This document shows positions 35,229-42,454 of a stretch of 64,000 nt of DNA, piece by piece (position 1 is the first letter of the stretch; every line of letters starts with the position of its first letter). The stretch is taken from the NCBI GenBank assembly GCA_963422705.1, contig OY730443.1, positions 992,001-1,056,000 on the forward strand, given 5' to 3'. The notes under the pieces are model-generated. The model had not been told where the DNA came from, did no database searches, and saw only the letters and a program-made list of their open reading frames with translations. A program made the translations under genes and the position numbers. The stretch comes from G963422705 sp963422705. Lineage in GTDB: Bacteria > Poribacteria > WGA-4E > WGA-3G.

Positions 35229-35777
35229 CTATCCTGTTGCGAGCCGGTGTTTCAAACGTTTGAGTTGTGTTGCAATGCTTGCATCAAAAACCGTGTCCTT
35301 TAGCTGCACAATGAATCCACCTTGAATGCTTTCGTCGATTGTCGTCTCGAACCGGACCTCTTGTACAGAGGGGCCTGCATAGTCTCTCAATTGTTGAGCC
35401 AACCGTGTTTCCTGTTCGGGTGTCATTTCTACAACGGTTGTCACCTTTGCGACAACCCGGCCAGCGGCATCGTCAACAATCTCCATAAAAGCTTCTGCTA
35501 TCACGGGAAAATAACGTTCACGCTGTTTCGCTGCCAAAAGCGCAAGGAAGTTGCGCGTGAGGGGCTGCAGTGTTGCATCGAAAAGTTCCTTAAATATCCC
35601 GCTTTTAACTTGTGAGGAAAGCAGTGGATTGTTAATGAATTGCGCGAATTCTTCAGACTGCTCAGATAGCTGTATCAACTCGTTTACATCAGCGATGATA
35701 GCGTCCAAAGCATTTTGTTCGGTAGCCGCTTCATACAGCGCGCGCGCATACGGTTTAGCAACCCGAATGTCTCTCAT
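35229..35777 (-). CDS. atpH: F1Fo-ATP synthase delta subunit
   Basis: The 182-residue peripheral-stalk subunit has VAKPYARALYEAATEQ at the N-terminus, the NPLLSSQVKSGIFKELF helix, NFLALLAAKQRERYFP and the C-terminal ESIQGGFIVQLKDTVFDASIATQLKRLK signature. It joins F1 alpha to the b subunits. ATG 35777 is chosen because homology begins at RDIRVAKPYA; the frame is open to 35843 and would otherwise overlap atpF by about 40 bases. It ends about 170 bases before the atpA start. Confidence 0.94.
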   Translation of the reverse strand: MRDIRVAKPYARALYEAATEQNALDAIIADVNELIQLSEQSEEFAQFINNPLLSSQVKSGIFKELFDATLQPLTRNFLALLAAKQRERYFPVIAEAFMEIVDDAAGRVVAKVTTVVEMTPEQETRLAQQLRDYAGPSVQEVRFETTIDESIQGGFIVQLKDTVFDASIATQLKRLKHRLATG

Positions 35778-35802
35778 ACGTCTATATTCCTTGCTGTTTA
35801 TA

Positions 35803-36459
35803 TCATCGCGAAATTTCAGGCAGTTTACTAATAGATGCATCAATAATATGCTGATGCCTACCCGGATTTAACTCAGCGGAGATAATTTTGCCGGCGGTGT
35901 CAATAGCAAGTTCGGCGACAACGCCGCGAAGCTCTGTGATAGCTTCATCCTTTTCTCGCTGAATTTCAGCACGTGCTCTTTGTATCTCATCGGCAGCATC
36001 TAGTCTGGCTTGTTCAAGGATACTCTGCCGTTCAGCATTAGCTGCCTCAACGGCGGCTTGGATTTTTGCCTGTGATTCGGTTTCAATATCGGCGAGACGT
36101 TGTCGTGTTTCAGCCATGAGCCCGTCCAATTCTTGCCTGTCAGTTTGCAATTGATTGGATTTATCAACAATTTCGTTTCGGCGTTCTTCCAGGAGTCCAC
36201 CAACTTTGCTAAAGACAAATTTCCAGAGTACGACGAGCACGACAAGAAATCCGATAACTTGAATGATAATAGTCTGCGCGTCGATACCGAGGAGGGCTAA
36301 AAGCCCCCCTTCACCGGCTGTAGGCTCAGCGGCAAAAGCATTTGACGTGATAACCCCAAGAAAAATTAGGAGTCCCGCGGCGTGATTTTTTACGTTAAAT
36401 TCCCTTTTTCGGGGTGCCAAAAAAGGGATAAAACTTTCTGTGTTAGAGCGAATACCCAT
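35803..36459 (-). CDS. atpF: F1Fo-ATP synthase b subunit with N-terminal extension
   Basis: The 218-residue protein has the usual membrane segment (IIIQVIGFLVVLVVLWKFVF) followed by a long charged stalk helix (residues about 85-200, LLEERRNEIVDKSNQLQ and on). Unusually, about 45 residues precede it and contain a second hydrophobic stretch resembling a signal peptide (HAAGLLIFLGVITSNAFAAEPT). This may be cleaved so that the mature N-terminus lies outside the membrane. GGAGGG precedes ATG 36459. It forms the peripheral stalk with delta. Normal b subunits are about 160 residues. Confidence 0.93.
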   Translation of the reverse strand: MGIRSNTESFIPFLAPRKREFNVKNHAAGLLIFLGVITSNAFAAEPTAGEGGLLALLGIDAQTIIIQVIGFLVVLVVLWKFVFSKVGGLLEERRNEIVDKSNQLQTDRQELDGLMAETRQRLADIETESQAKIQAAVEAANAERQSILEQARLDAADEIQRARAEIQREKDEAITELRGVVAELAIDTAGKIISAELNPGRHQHIIDASISKLPEISR

Positions 36460-36527
36460 ATTGCACCCTCCACGTGTTATTAGACGTGCACTGTTTCCCG
36501 TCAAAAAGTTTGAACGCCCCCGTTCTA

Positions 36528-36824
36528 TTATCGCTCCTGCGCTGCAACATTCTTCGCATCAGATTCAATCATGTCTTTGAGCATCTGGTCCGCAGGAAGT
36601 TTAGCCTGTAAGACGAAGAACATTAATAACGCATAAATAACAAGGGATTCAATGAGAGCAAGCCCGATAATCATCGCAGTCTGGATACGCGGTGCAGCAT
36701 CAGGTTGACGTGCAATTCCTTCAAGCGCGGTACTCGTTGCTTTGCCTTGAGCGGTTGATGCAAAAATAACGGCAATTGGCAAGCCCAGTGTTACCCCAAA
36801 CGCCAAAACAGCTAAATATATCAT
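36528..36824 (-). CDS. atpE: F1Fo-ATP synthase c subunit (rotor ring)
   Basis: The 98-residue protein forms a two-helix hairpin with the polar loop GIARQPDA. The ion-carrying Glu is residue 59 (ALIESLVIY). Aligned from the RQP loop to the Ilyobacter Na+-type c subunit, Gln26, Glu59, Ser60 and Tyr64 fall at positions used in Na+ binding, while the Thr next to Ser is replaced by Leu61. H+-type chloroplast rings have Ala after the Glu. Na+ or dual coupling is therefore possible but not proven. The C-terminus carries a longer-than-usual charged tail of about 20 residues. Confidence 0.95.
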   Translation of the reverse strand: MIYLAVLAFGVTLGLPIAVIFASTAQGKATSTALEGIARQPDAAPRIQTAMIIGLALIESLVIYALLMFFVLQAKLPADQMLKDMIESDAKNVAAQER

Positions 36825-36905
36825 GATGAAAGGTTCTCCTTTAATGTGTAGGGACGAATTCCTACGAATGAATCACTCCAATTCGTTGGAGCAGCTTGTG
36901 TTTAG

Positions 36906-37784
36906 TTAATGTGCTTCTGCACCGTGTGATTCCGCGTCGTGTTCTACGAATAAGACGATGTAAATTGAAGTTAAAATGGTGAAAACGAAAGCTTGGAGAA
37001 AACCACCAAACAGGCCAAAGAAAAGCATCGGCACCTGAACCGGCAGAAATGGAATCCACCCCAGAATCAGTAAGCCGAGCCCGAGTTTCGTGAGTTCAAT
37101 GATAACCGATTCTTCACCGAAGATATTTCCAAACAGACGGATAGCAAGTGAACCGGCCCGCGACAATTGAGCAATTACCTCAAGAGGGAACATCAGCACT
37201 CCCAGCCAGGGTGGTTCACCGATGAGATGCTTGAGATAACCACCGATGCCGTTTTCCTTGATGGCGATAATTTGAACGCCAAGTACGGCGGTAATACCGA
37301 GGGCGAGCGTAGTATTCAAATCTGCAGTCGGAGACTGGAACCCCGGTATAAGCCCGAGATAATTGAGGGTAAGAATAAAAATGAAGTATGAGCCAACGAA
37401 AGGGACATACTTCTTACCGTGCTCTCCGAGGATGCCGCCAAAGAAGTCAATAATGCCGCCGACGAAAAGCTCTAAGAGCGTTTGCCCCTTCCCTTCCGGG
37501 ATGCGTTTCAGTTTTCTCGTCGCAAAAATGAAGAGAAACACTAAAAGGACAATGGCAAAATAAGTATTCGAGATGAGGTCCGGTTGATGCCACCGCATCG
37601 GCTCGGGAATAATATTATCCGGAAGAATTCGTGAAATGGGTGAAAGCCAGGAACGGTGTACATCTTCAGCGGCCCAGCTCAGATTTCCACAGATTAAACC
37701 GGACCCGAAAATTAACAATCGGAGGAAGGCTGTAAAATAGAAGCCTTTCGTCCTGCATACTAAGAAACAGAAGCGTTTTGTCAT
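36906..37784 (-). CDS. atpB: F1Fo-ATP synthase a subunit
   Basis: The 292-residue membrane protein has five or six transmembrane segments. The essential Arg is residue 216 in SLAIRLFGN, the site that discharges the c-ring carboxylate. A membrane-signal-like N-terminus (FTAFLRLLIFGSGLICGNLSWAAED) precedes the first core segment. The His-rich end (VEHDAESHGAEAH) is unusual. ATG 37784 overlaps the atpI stop by four bases (ATGA), indicating translational coupling; a longer frame to 37922 lies inside atpI and is rejected. Confidence 0.94.
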   Translation of the reverse strand: MTKRFCFLVCRTKGFYFTAFLRLLIFGSGLICGNLSWAAEDVHRSWLSPISRILPDNIIPEPMRWHQPDLISNTYFAIVLLVFLFIFATRKLKRIPEGKGQTLLELFVGGIIDFFGGILGEHGKKYVPFVGSYFIFILTLNYLGLIPGFQSPTADLNTTLALGITAVLGVQIIAIKENGIGGYLKHLIGEPPWLGVLMFPLEVIAQLSRAGSLAIRLFGNIFGEESVIIELTKLGLGLLILGWIPFLPVQVPMLFFGLFGGFLQAFVFTILTSIYIVLFVEHDAESHGAEAH

Positions 37785-38194
37785 TTTTCGTTTTTGGCAT
37801 TTGAGAGAACCGACATGATGAGCCCCATCGCTTGAAAGATGACAGCAATTTGTGTCAGCGCGATTCCCCCGGCTAAGGCGTAAACGTTTAGCCAATTGTT
37901 TTGAAATAAAAGGTAGAGACATCCACCAAGCATAAGATACTTGCCGAATGCGATTGCAAGGAGTAAGTACTTCGTTTTCGCTGATTTTCCGGGGCGGATA
38001 AGCCGCCGGACGGTAAATTCGAGGGTCCAGAGCATGCTGAGACTCATAGCACTTCCGATTAAAAAACTGGGAACCGCCCCGAGTTTCAGCCAGAGAAGCA
38101 CACCTGTAATCAGCACGGTAAAAATTATGCTCAAAACATAGACGTGGCGGATAAACCGGTCATTCACTTTAAACGGAGTGCTCATGTGCTTCAT
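37781..38194 (-). CDS. atpI: AtpI-like ATP synthase accessory membrane protein
   Basis: The 137-residue protein has four predicted membrane segments and a basic loop, VRRLIRPGKSAKTKY, between segments two and three. Position (between atpZ and atpB), size and topology fit AtpI, which assists assembly of the c-ring and has been linked to Mg2+/Ca2+ transport in some bacteria. Sequence conservation in this family is low, so the name rests mainly on context. The start may be the second Met (38185). Its stop overlaps the atpB start. Confidence 0.75.
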   Translation of the reverse strand: MKHMSTPFKVNDRFIRHVYVLSIIFTVLITGVLLWLKLGAVPSFLIGSAMSLSMLWTLEFTVRRLIRPGKSAKTKYLLLAIAFGKYLMLGGCLYLLFQNNWLNVYALAGGIALTQIAVIFQAMGLIMSVLSNAKNEK

Positions 38195-38220
38195 GACTCT
38201 ATCGAAATTGAACGGTATTC

Positions 38221-38514
38221 TTAATCGGGAGCTTGACGTTCTTCTGCATTTTGTTGTTCCGGTTTCTGTTTTTCTTGATGTTCAAGCTGGCGATTCCAAC
38301 GGGCTACGCCCCGAAACATCTCCATGAATCCGGCGGTAACCCCCATTCCAAAACCGATGAGTAACCCAACGGTTTCATTGCCTAACTTGCCGCCCAGCCA
38401 TTTACCCCCGAAAGCCCCGATGCAAATCGCCAAGGCTAGCGTGATACCGATGGAGGTGAGTTCTAACATCCCTACATTTTCATGTTTGAATTGATTGAGT
38501 CGACGTTTAACCAT
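38221..38514 (-). CDS. atpZ: AtpZ/AtpI-family small membrane protein, first gene of atp operon
   Basis: The 97-residue protein has two membrane segments with the family's glycine pattern: ELTSIGITLALAICIGAFGGKWLGGKLG, then TVGLLIGFGMGVTAGFMEMFR. This matches the F0F1-ATPase gene 1/AtpZ family found at the head of atp operons. A charged Gln/Glu-rich tail follows. CGGAG lies nine bases before the ATG, and a good promoter sits 66-94 bases upstream. It probably works with AtpI in synthase assembly or divalent-cation balance. Confidence 0.82.
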   Translation of the reverse strand: MVKRRLNQFKHENVGMLELTSIGITLALAICIGAFGGKWLGGKLGNETVGLLIGFGMGVTAGFMEMFRGVARWNRQLEHQEKQKPEQQNAEERQAPD

Positions 38515-38519
38515 GACGT

Positions 38520-38921
38520 TTACTCCGATAAAATGAAAATGGTGTTAGAAACAGAATTCCTCGTTAAGCAACGATATATATTATACCACAAGACTGAATG
38601 GAATGCAAAAAAATCGGTGTTATCACCCATAGACTCGGCAAACACTTCCGCGGACGCGCTGCTGATGACTGCCCATCCGTCGAATTCATCGATATCGGGA
38701 GACTGGAGTGCGTACATTCGGGCGACAAACGCATGGGTAGTGCCGGAAACGGATAGGAACGTGCTCGCATCTGATTTGGTATCCGCCCAGGACTCAAGCA
38801 CTTCTATGATATCCATTCCGTCATTTCCTCCTTTTGCGCCGTCATCTCCTCCTGATGTTAAATTGATATGGAGTACCAGGAGTGTTAGGACACCCGTAGA
38901 AAACGAAAGAAATTTTTTCAT
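38520..38921 (-). pseudogene. Truncated copy of secreted protein B (module copy 2)
   Basis: The 133-residue frame has the same signal peptide (MKKFLSFSTGVLTLLVLHIN) and first 100 or so residues as the intact B gene at 40153-41457, with a single substitution (GGNDG for GGDDG). After FAESMGDNT it runs into about 30 unrelated residues and stops six bases before atpZ. The Cys/His-rich region is lost. The unrelated tail coincides with the atp promoter, so it is probably not selected as protein. The good Shine-Dalgarno (GGAG) is kept, so a secreted N-terminal fragment may still be made. Confidence 0.7.
38580..38608 (-). promoter_or_regulatory. Sigma70-type promoter of the atp operon
   Basis: On the reverse strand TTGCAT (38608-38603) and a perfect TATAAT (38585-38580) are separated by 17 bases. 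Transcription would start near 38573, about 60 bases before atpZ. It lies inside the open frame of the truncated B copy, just beyond the duplication breakpoint at 38614. The -35 sequence is identical to that of the promoter at 404-432. Confidence 0.7.
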
Positions 38922-39856
38922 GAGTTATCTCCAACTATTTCACGTATTTTATCTCATCTCTCGGTTTATCGCCGAGTTTGTAAAGTCCCGTGGTGTAAGG
39001 GTTGATGTTAAAATTCCAACCACCGAGGCGTTCGAGCTCCTCGTCACTTGTCTTGTCCAAGTCTATGACGACACCTTTTGCATCTTTGCCGGAATGTCCG
39101 AAGCTGCGACGCGATTTTACCTCGCCGTCAGTGGAACGGGTGATAACATGATAATAGTAACCATCCTTGGCACGAAGGGTGCGCCCGTCTGACAACTGCC
39201 ATACATTCCAATCGGGTTCCCGAATGCCCATATCTATCATACGCATATCATCGTATCGGGCACCGTCTTCCAAAACCAGTATGATTATCTCAGGGAAATC
39301 GAGAATGAGTTGTATCCCCCAATCGAGCCGGTTGGCACCTGCTGCGTAATTCCGTTTTTCCGGTTCGGCGTTGGTTAGATAGTCAAGTTCGGCTTCTATA
39401 TAGCGCGGCCAGATATCAGGAAGGGGACGGGTGGGGTTATATTTGTCAACCACCTCAGCCGCAATGTCTACCATTAAAATTAACGCCTCTTCGGGCACTT
39501 CTGACTGGTAAGCCCCTACCCACTTTGCGGGACATTGTAGGTGTTCAGGAACGCCATCGGCAAAGAGTGGGTTTGAAGATATTGCGTTCCCTGTTGTTGG
39601 ACGTGTGGGTGTATCGTGCTCTTCCACATTTGCGTCGTTCTCCGCTTGTGCTTCTACGTGTAACTCGCTATCATGCGAGTCTCCGTCTTGAGAAATATCG
39701 CCGAGAAGAGATGATTTCTCGATATCTGTCGGGTGCGCCTGTCCTTTTCGTCCCTTGGTTTCCATGAGGAGGTAAATGGAGAGACTCACAAACACCACGA
39801 GAACCACCGAGAACGGTAGCCAGTATTTTCTCAGTTTCATAAACATCTTTGTCTCC
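38614..39856. repeat. 1.24-kb direct repeat, copy 2 (partner 41150-42389)
   Basis: The segment is nearly identical, in the same orientation, to 41150-42389. It starts at TCGGTGTTATCACCC and ends at the shared GTCTCC just upstream of gene A's start. One three-base indel (one codon in gene A) and scattered substitutions separate the copies. It contains all of gene A and only the first 100 or so codons of gene B. The 1293 bases between the copies hold the rest of intact B and about 296 bases of other sequence. Confidence 0.9.
38935..39846 (-). CDS. Protein A, copy 2: membrane-anchored exported protein of unknown function
   Basis: The 303-residue protein has a basic N-terminus and one membrane segment (KYWLPFSVVLVVFVSLSIYLL), an acidic low-complexity linker (about residues 35-80), then a globular exported domain with HLQCPAKWVGAYQSEVPEEA, IWPRYIEAELDYLTN, DGRTLRAKDGYYYHVITRS and WNFNINPYTTGLY. 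I recognise no family. It differs from copy 1 at roughly 20 positions, clustered in the linker and around the LVLEDGARYDD segment. GGAG lies six bases before ATG 39846. It is followed after 13 bases by the truncated B copy. Confidence 0.7.
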   Translation of the reverse strand: MFMKLRKYWLPFSVVLVVFVSLSIYLLMETKGRKGQAHPTDIEKSSLLGDISQDGDSHDSELHVEAQAENDANVEEHDTPTRPTTGNAISSNPLFADGVPEHLQCPAKWVGAYQSEVPEEALILMVDIAAEVVDKYNPTRPLPDIWPRYIEAELDYLTNAEPEKRNYAAGANRLDWGIQLILDFPEIIILVLEDGARYDDMRMIDMGIREPDWNVWQLSDGRTLRAKDGYYYHVITRSTDGEVKSRRSFGHSGKDAKGVVIDLDKTSDEELERLGGWNFNINPYTTGLYKLGDKPRDEIKYVK

Positions 39857-39901
39857 ATTTTTCAACGTGGGCTGTGGTGCGTGCTTCCCCACGTTTTTCA
39901 T
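39671..39901 (-). CDS. 76-residue overlapping ORF upstream of and within protein A copy 2
   Basis: The frame begins MKNVGKHAPQPTLKNGDKDV at ATG 39901 behind a very good Shine-Dalgarno (AAGGAG, nine bases upstream), crosses the duplication breakpoint, and continues out of frame through the start of gene A. The first 15 codons are in unique sequence, so this may be the 5' end of a gene interrupted by the duplication, or a leader ORF. The overlapped part is also open in copy 1 but without this start. Probably not an important protein. Confidence 0.3.
   Translation of the reverse strand: MKNVGKHAPQPTLKNGDKDVYETEKILATVLGGSRGVCESLHLPPHGNQGTKRTGAPDRYREIISSRRYFSRRRLA
39864..39895. other. 8-bp inverted repeat upstream of protein A copy 2
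   Basis: AACGTGGG (39864-39871) and CCCACGTT (39888-39895) form a perfect stem with a 16-base loop. On the plus strand a T-run follows (CACGTTTTTC), so it could stop antisense transcription. On the minus strand it lies in the leader of gene A copy 2. It is outside the duplicated segment. Confidence 0.4.
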
Positions 39902-40152
39902 TTAGTCGTTCTCCTTGTTTCTGCGGATGAGGCGTTCAGCATGTGTTGCTATCTCCGGTTCTAATTCAAGGGAAATCCCTCACCGTGTCGTCAAACGGCT
40001 CTAAAACTATCAATCCCAATCGTCATATCATAGACTCCGCCGAAGGAACCATTTGCGGAGGCCCACTTGGCGGCTCCGGGCCACCACTTTTATTTTTCGG
40101 GGATTGCCTTGCGTCGGGAGGTTCGTTCTGATGAATGTAACGGTAACATATT

Positions 40153-41457
40153 CTATCTCCATCTATGCGAATACTTACCCTTGCAGTCACCAAGTGAGTT
40201 GCTGCATCGCGAATAACTATTACCACATCGTGTGCAGGTGAGGGTTTTGTGCCATTCTACATAGAAGCGTCGCTGGCCTCTCGAATAGGTATGTCCCCCA
40301 AGACAAGTGATTCTGTCGACATATCTGCTACTTGAACTGCTACTTGAACTGCTACTTGGACTCTGATACGAATGCGTATGAGCATCACAAGCATAGAAAT
40401 CTGTCCCCGTACAGGGGGTATCGGGACACTTTTCTAGATGCTTGTGACGCGGGCGCTCACACATCGGGTGGTAATGTTGCGATGCACAATTCCCATACTC
40501 CCAGGAGTGTATCGACATTTTTAAGGGGAGTTTACACTGATAGTCGGCGTGTTCCTTATTCCGGCACGATGGGGTGCTCCAAGCATGTTCGGACGTGTTG
40601 ATTTGACATAGATAGTCGACATGTGCGTCATCTCCACAGGGGGCACGCCCCCAGTTGTGTTCGCTAGCTTGACTCGGTGATATCGTGTGAATGCCACAAT
40701 CCCCTGTGATTGTGCTGACGGGTTTCGGGCGCCGGTTCCCTGGTGACACAAAAGGGCTCTCGGTGCTGTCACGCTTAACGGCCGGGTCGCTTATCGAGAC
40801 AGTCCCTAGCCCTATATTCAGAAATTGTCTTGAGGTAGTCTCGAGGCTCGCCCACATGTCTGGCGCGGCTGTCAGCCCTGACGGACTGCTGTCGTCTGTA
40901 TCGGCATACCTTCGATAAATCGAGTCGCGTAAGGTACGGTTTTCCGGTTTTGACCAAAAGTAACGCTTCGAAGTGGCAACGGGGTGTGATTTATACACAA
41001 TCTGGGCATCACCTTTTACGTAATCGTCCCCATAGTAAGTTCTGCCGTCACTGTCGCGCCGTATTCTCTTTGTATTAATGTTATCTCTACTCGGAATCGG
41101 CGACGTATTGCTATCTCCTGTGGCAGCACACCAGGCGATAGCGTTGTACTCGGTGTTATCACCCATAGACTCGGCAAACACTTCCGCGGACGCGCTACTG
41201 ATGACTGCCCATCCGTCGAATTCATCGATATCGGGAGACTGGAGTGCGTACATTCGGGCAACAAACGCATGGGTAGTACCGGAAACGGATAGGAACGTGC
41301 TCGCATCTGATTTGGTATCCGCCCAGGACTCAAGCACTTCTATGATATCCATTCCGTCATCTCCTCCTTTTGCGCCGTCATCTCCTCCTGATGTTAAATT
41401 GATGTGGAGTACCAGGAGTGTTAGGACGCCCGTAGAAAACGAAAGAAATTTTTTCAT
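40153..41457 (-). CDS. Protein B: secreted protein with His/Trp/Cys repeats, unknown function
   Basis: The 434-residue protein has a signal peptide (MKKFLSFSTGVLTLLVLHIN), a Gly/Asp-rich stretch, an acidic N-terminal domain (about residues 35-105) and a polar middle. A C-terminal region (about 265-434) has at least three units of the form H-x-W, then Cys, then His, then Cys: SEHNWGRAPC, SEHAWSTPSC and SIHSWEYGNC each followed by a His and a closing Cys. A poly-Ser tract and a final CTRCGNSYSRC cluster with HRW end it. These look like extracytoplasmic metal-binding or disulfide-linked repeats; I recognise no family. GGGAG precedes the ATG. It is 13 bases downstream of gene A copy 1. Confidence 0.7.
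   Translation of the reverse strand: MKKFLSFSTGVLTLLVLHINLTSGGDDGAKGGDDGMDIIEVLESWADTKSDASTFLSVSGTTHAFVARMYALQSPDIDEFDGWAVISSASAEVFAESMGDNTEYNAIAWCAATGDSNTSPIPSRDNINTKRIRRDSDGRTYYGDDYVKGDAQIVYKSHPVATSKRYFWSKPENRTLRDSIYRRYADTDDSSPSGLTAAPDMWASLETTSRQFLNIGLGTVSISDPAVKRDSTESPFVSPGNRRPKPVSTITGDCGIHTISPSQASEHNWGRAPCGDDAHVDYLCQINTSEHAWSTPSCRNKEHADYQCKLPLKMSIHSWEYGNCASQHYHPMCERPRHKHLEKCPDTPCTGTDFYACDAHTHSYQSPSSSSSSSSSSRYVDRITCLGGHTYSRGQRRFYVEWHKTLTCTRCGNSYSRCSNSLGDCKGKYSHRWR
40325..40360. repeat. 12-bp tandem repeat encoding poly-Ser in protein B
   Basis: Three tandem copies of CTGCTACTTGAA (last with one change) encode Ser-Ser-Ser-Ser units on the minus strand. Such repeats are prone to slippage, and their in-frame length could vary between strains without breaking the frame. 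Confidence 0.75.
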
Positions 41458-42389
41458 GAGTCATCTCCCACTATTTCACGTATTTCATCTCGTCTCTCGG
41501 TTTATCGCCGAGTTTGTAAAGTCCCGTGGTGTAAGGGTTGATGTTAAAATTCCAACCACCGAGGCGTTCGAGCTCCTCGTCGCTTGTCTTGTCCAAGTCT
41601 ATGACGACACCTTTTGCATCTTTGCCGGAATGTCCGAAGCTGCGTCGCGATTTTACCTCGCCGTCGCTGGAACGGGTGATAACATGATAATAGTAACCAT
41701 CCTTGGCACGAAGGGTGCGCCCGTCTGACAACTGCCATACATTCCAATCGGGTTCCCGAATGCCCATATCTATCATACACATATCTGCCAATCGGGCACC
41801 GTCTTCCAAACTAAGTATCATTATCTCAGGAAAATCGAGAATGAGTTGTATTGCCCAATCGAGTCGGTTGGCACCTGATGCGTAATTCCGTTTTTCCGGT
41901 TCGGCATTGGTTAGATAGTCAAGTTCGGCTTCTATATAGCGTGGCCAGATATCAGGAAGGGGACGGTTGGGGTTATATTTGTCAATCACCTCAGCCGCAA
42001 TGTCTACCGCTAAAATTAACGCCTCTTCGGGCACTTCTGACTGGTAAGCCCCTACCCACTTTGCGGGACATTGTAGGTGTTCAGGAACGCCATCGGCAAA
42101 GAGTGGGTTTGAAGATATTGCGTTCCCTGTTGTTGGACGTGTGGGTGTATCGCGCTCTTCCACATTTGCGTCATTCTCCGCTTGTGCTTCTGCGTGTAAC
42201 TCGCCATCATGCGAGTCTCCGTCTTGAGAAATATGGCCGAGAGATGATTTCTCGGTATCTGTCGGGTGCGCCTGTCCTTTTCGTCCCTGGGTTTCCGTGA
42301 GGAGGTAAATGGAGAGACTCACAAACACCACGAGAACCACCGAGAACGGTAGCCAGTATTTTCTCAGTTTCATAAACATCTTTGTCTCC
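41150..42389. repeat. 1.24-kb direct repeat, copy 1 (partner 38614-39856)
   Basis: This is the partner of the copy at 38614-39856. It contains gene A copy 1 and the first part of intact gene B, and ends 65 bases before the nuoN stop. No insertion-sequence ends or target-site duplications are visible at either boundary, so simple tandem duplication followed by loss is likelier than transposition. Confidence 0.9.
41471..42379 (-). CDS. Protein A, copy 1: membrane-anchored exported protein of unknown function
   Basis: The 302-residue protein starts MFMKLRKYWLPFSVV with a single membrane anchor, an acidic Asp/Glu/His linker (about 35-80) and the exported domain described for copy 2. Notable conserved segments are CPAKWVGAYQSEVPEE, PDIWPRYIEAELDYL, WNVWQLSDGRTLRAKDGYYYHV and RRSFGHSGKDAKG. 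AGGAG lies eight bases before ATG 42379; a longer frame to 42430 crosses the breakpoint and is rejected. It begins 75 bases after the nuoN stop and could be transcribed from the nuo operon. Protein B follows after 13 bases, so A and B are probably a functional pair. Confidence 0.72.
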   Translation of the reverse strand: MFMKLRKYWLPFSVVLVVFVSLSIYLLTETQGRKGQAHPTDTEKSSLGHISQDGDSHDGELHAEAQAENDANVEERDTPTRPTTGNAISSNPLFADGVPEHLQCPAKWVGAYQSEVPEEALILAVDIAAEVIDKYNPNRPLPDIWPRYIEAELDYLTNAEPEKRNYASGANRLDWAIQLILDFPEIMILSLEDGARLADMCMIDMGIREPDWNVWQLSDGRTLRAKDGYYYHVITRSSDGEVKSRRSFGHSGKDAKGVVIDLDKTSDEELERLGGWNFNINPYTTGLYKLGDKPRDEMKYVK

Positions 42390-42454
42390 TGAAAGACTTT
42401 CACCCAACCTCGTCTATATCCCCGCGACAAAGCACGAGGATGTAGACAGAAGAT

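Noticed and set aside
41078..41728. Long plus-strand open frame antisense to A and B (216 codons), also seen at 38482-39192
   Set aside because: It is open in both copies only because the DNA is duplicated. The sense strand has signal peptides, ribosome-binding sites and domain-like conservation.
38614..42389. Insertion sequence or transposon as the cause of the 1.24-kb duplication
   Set aside because: No transposase, terminal inverted repeats or target-site duplications were found at the boundaries.
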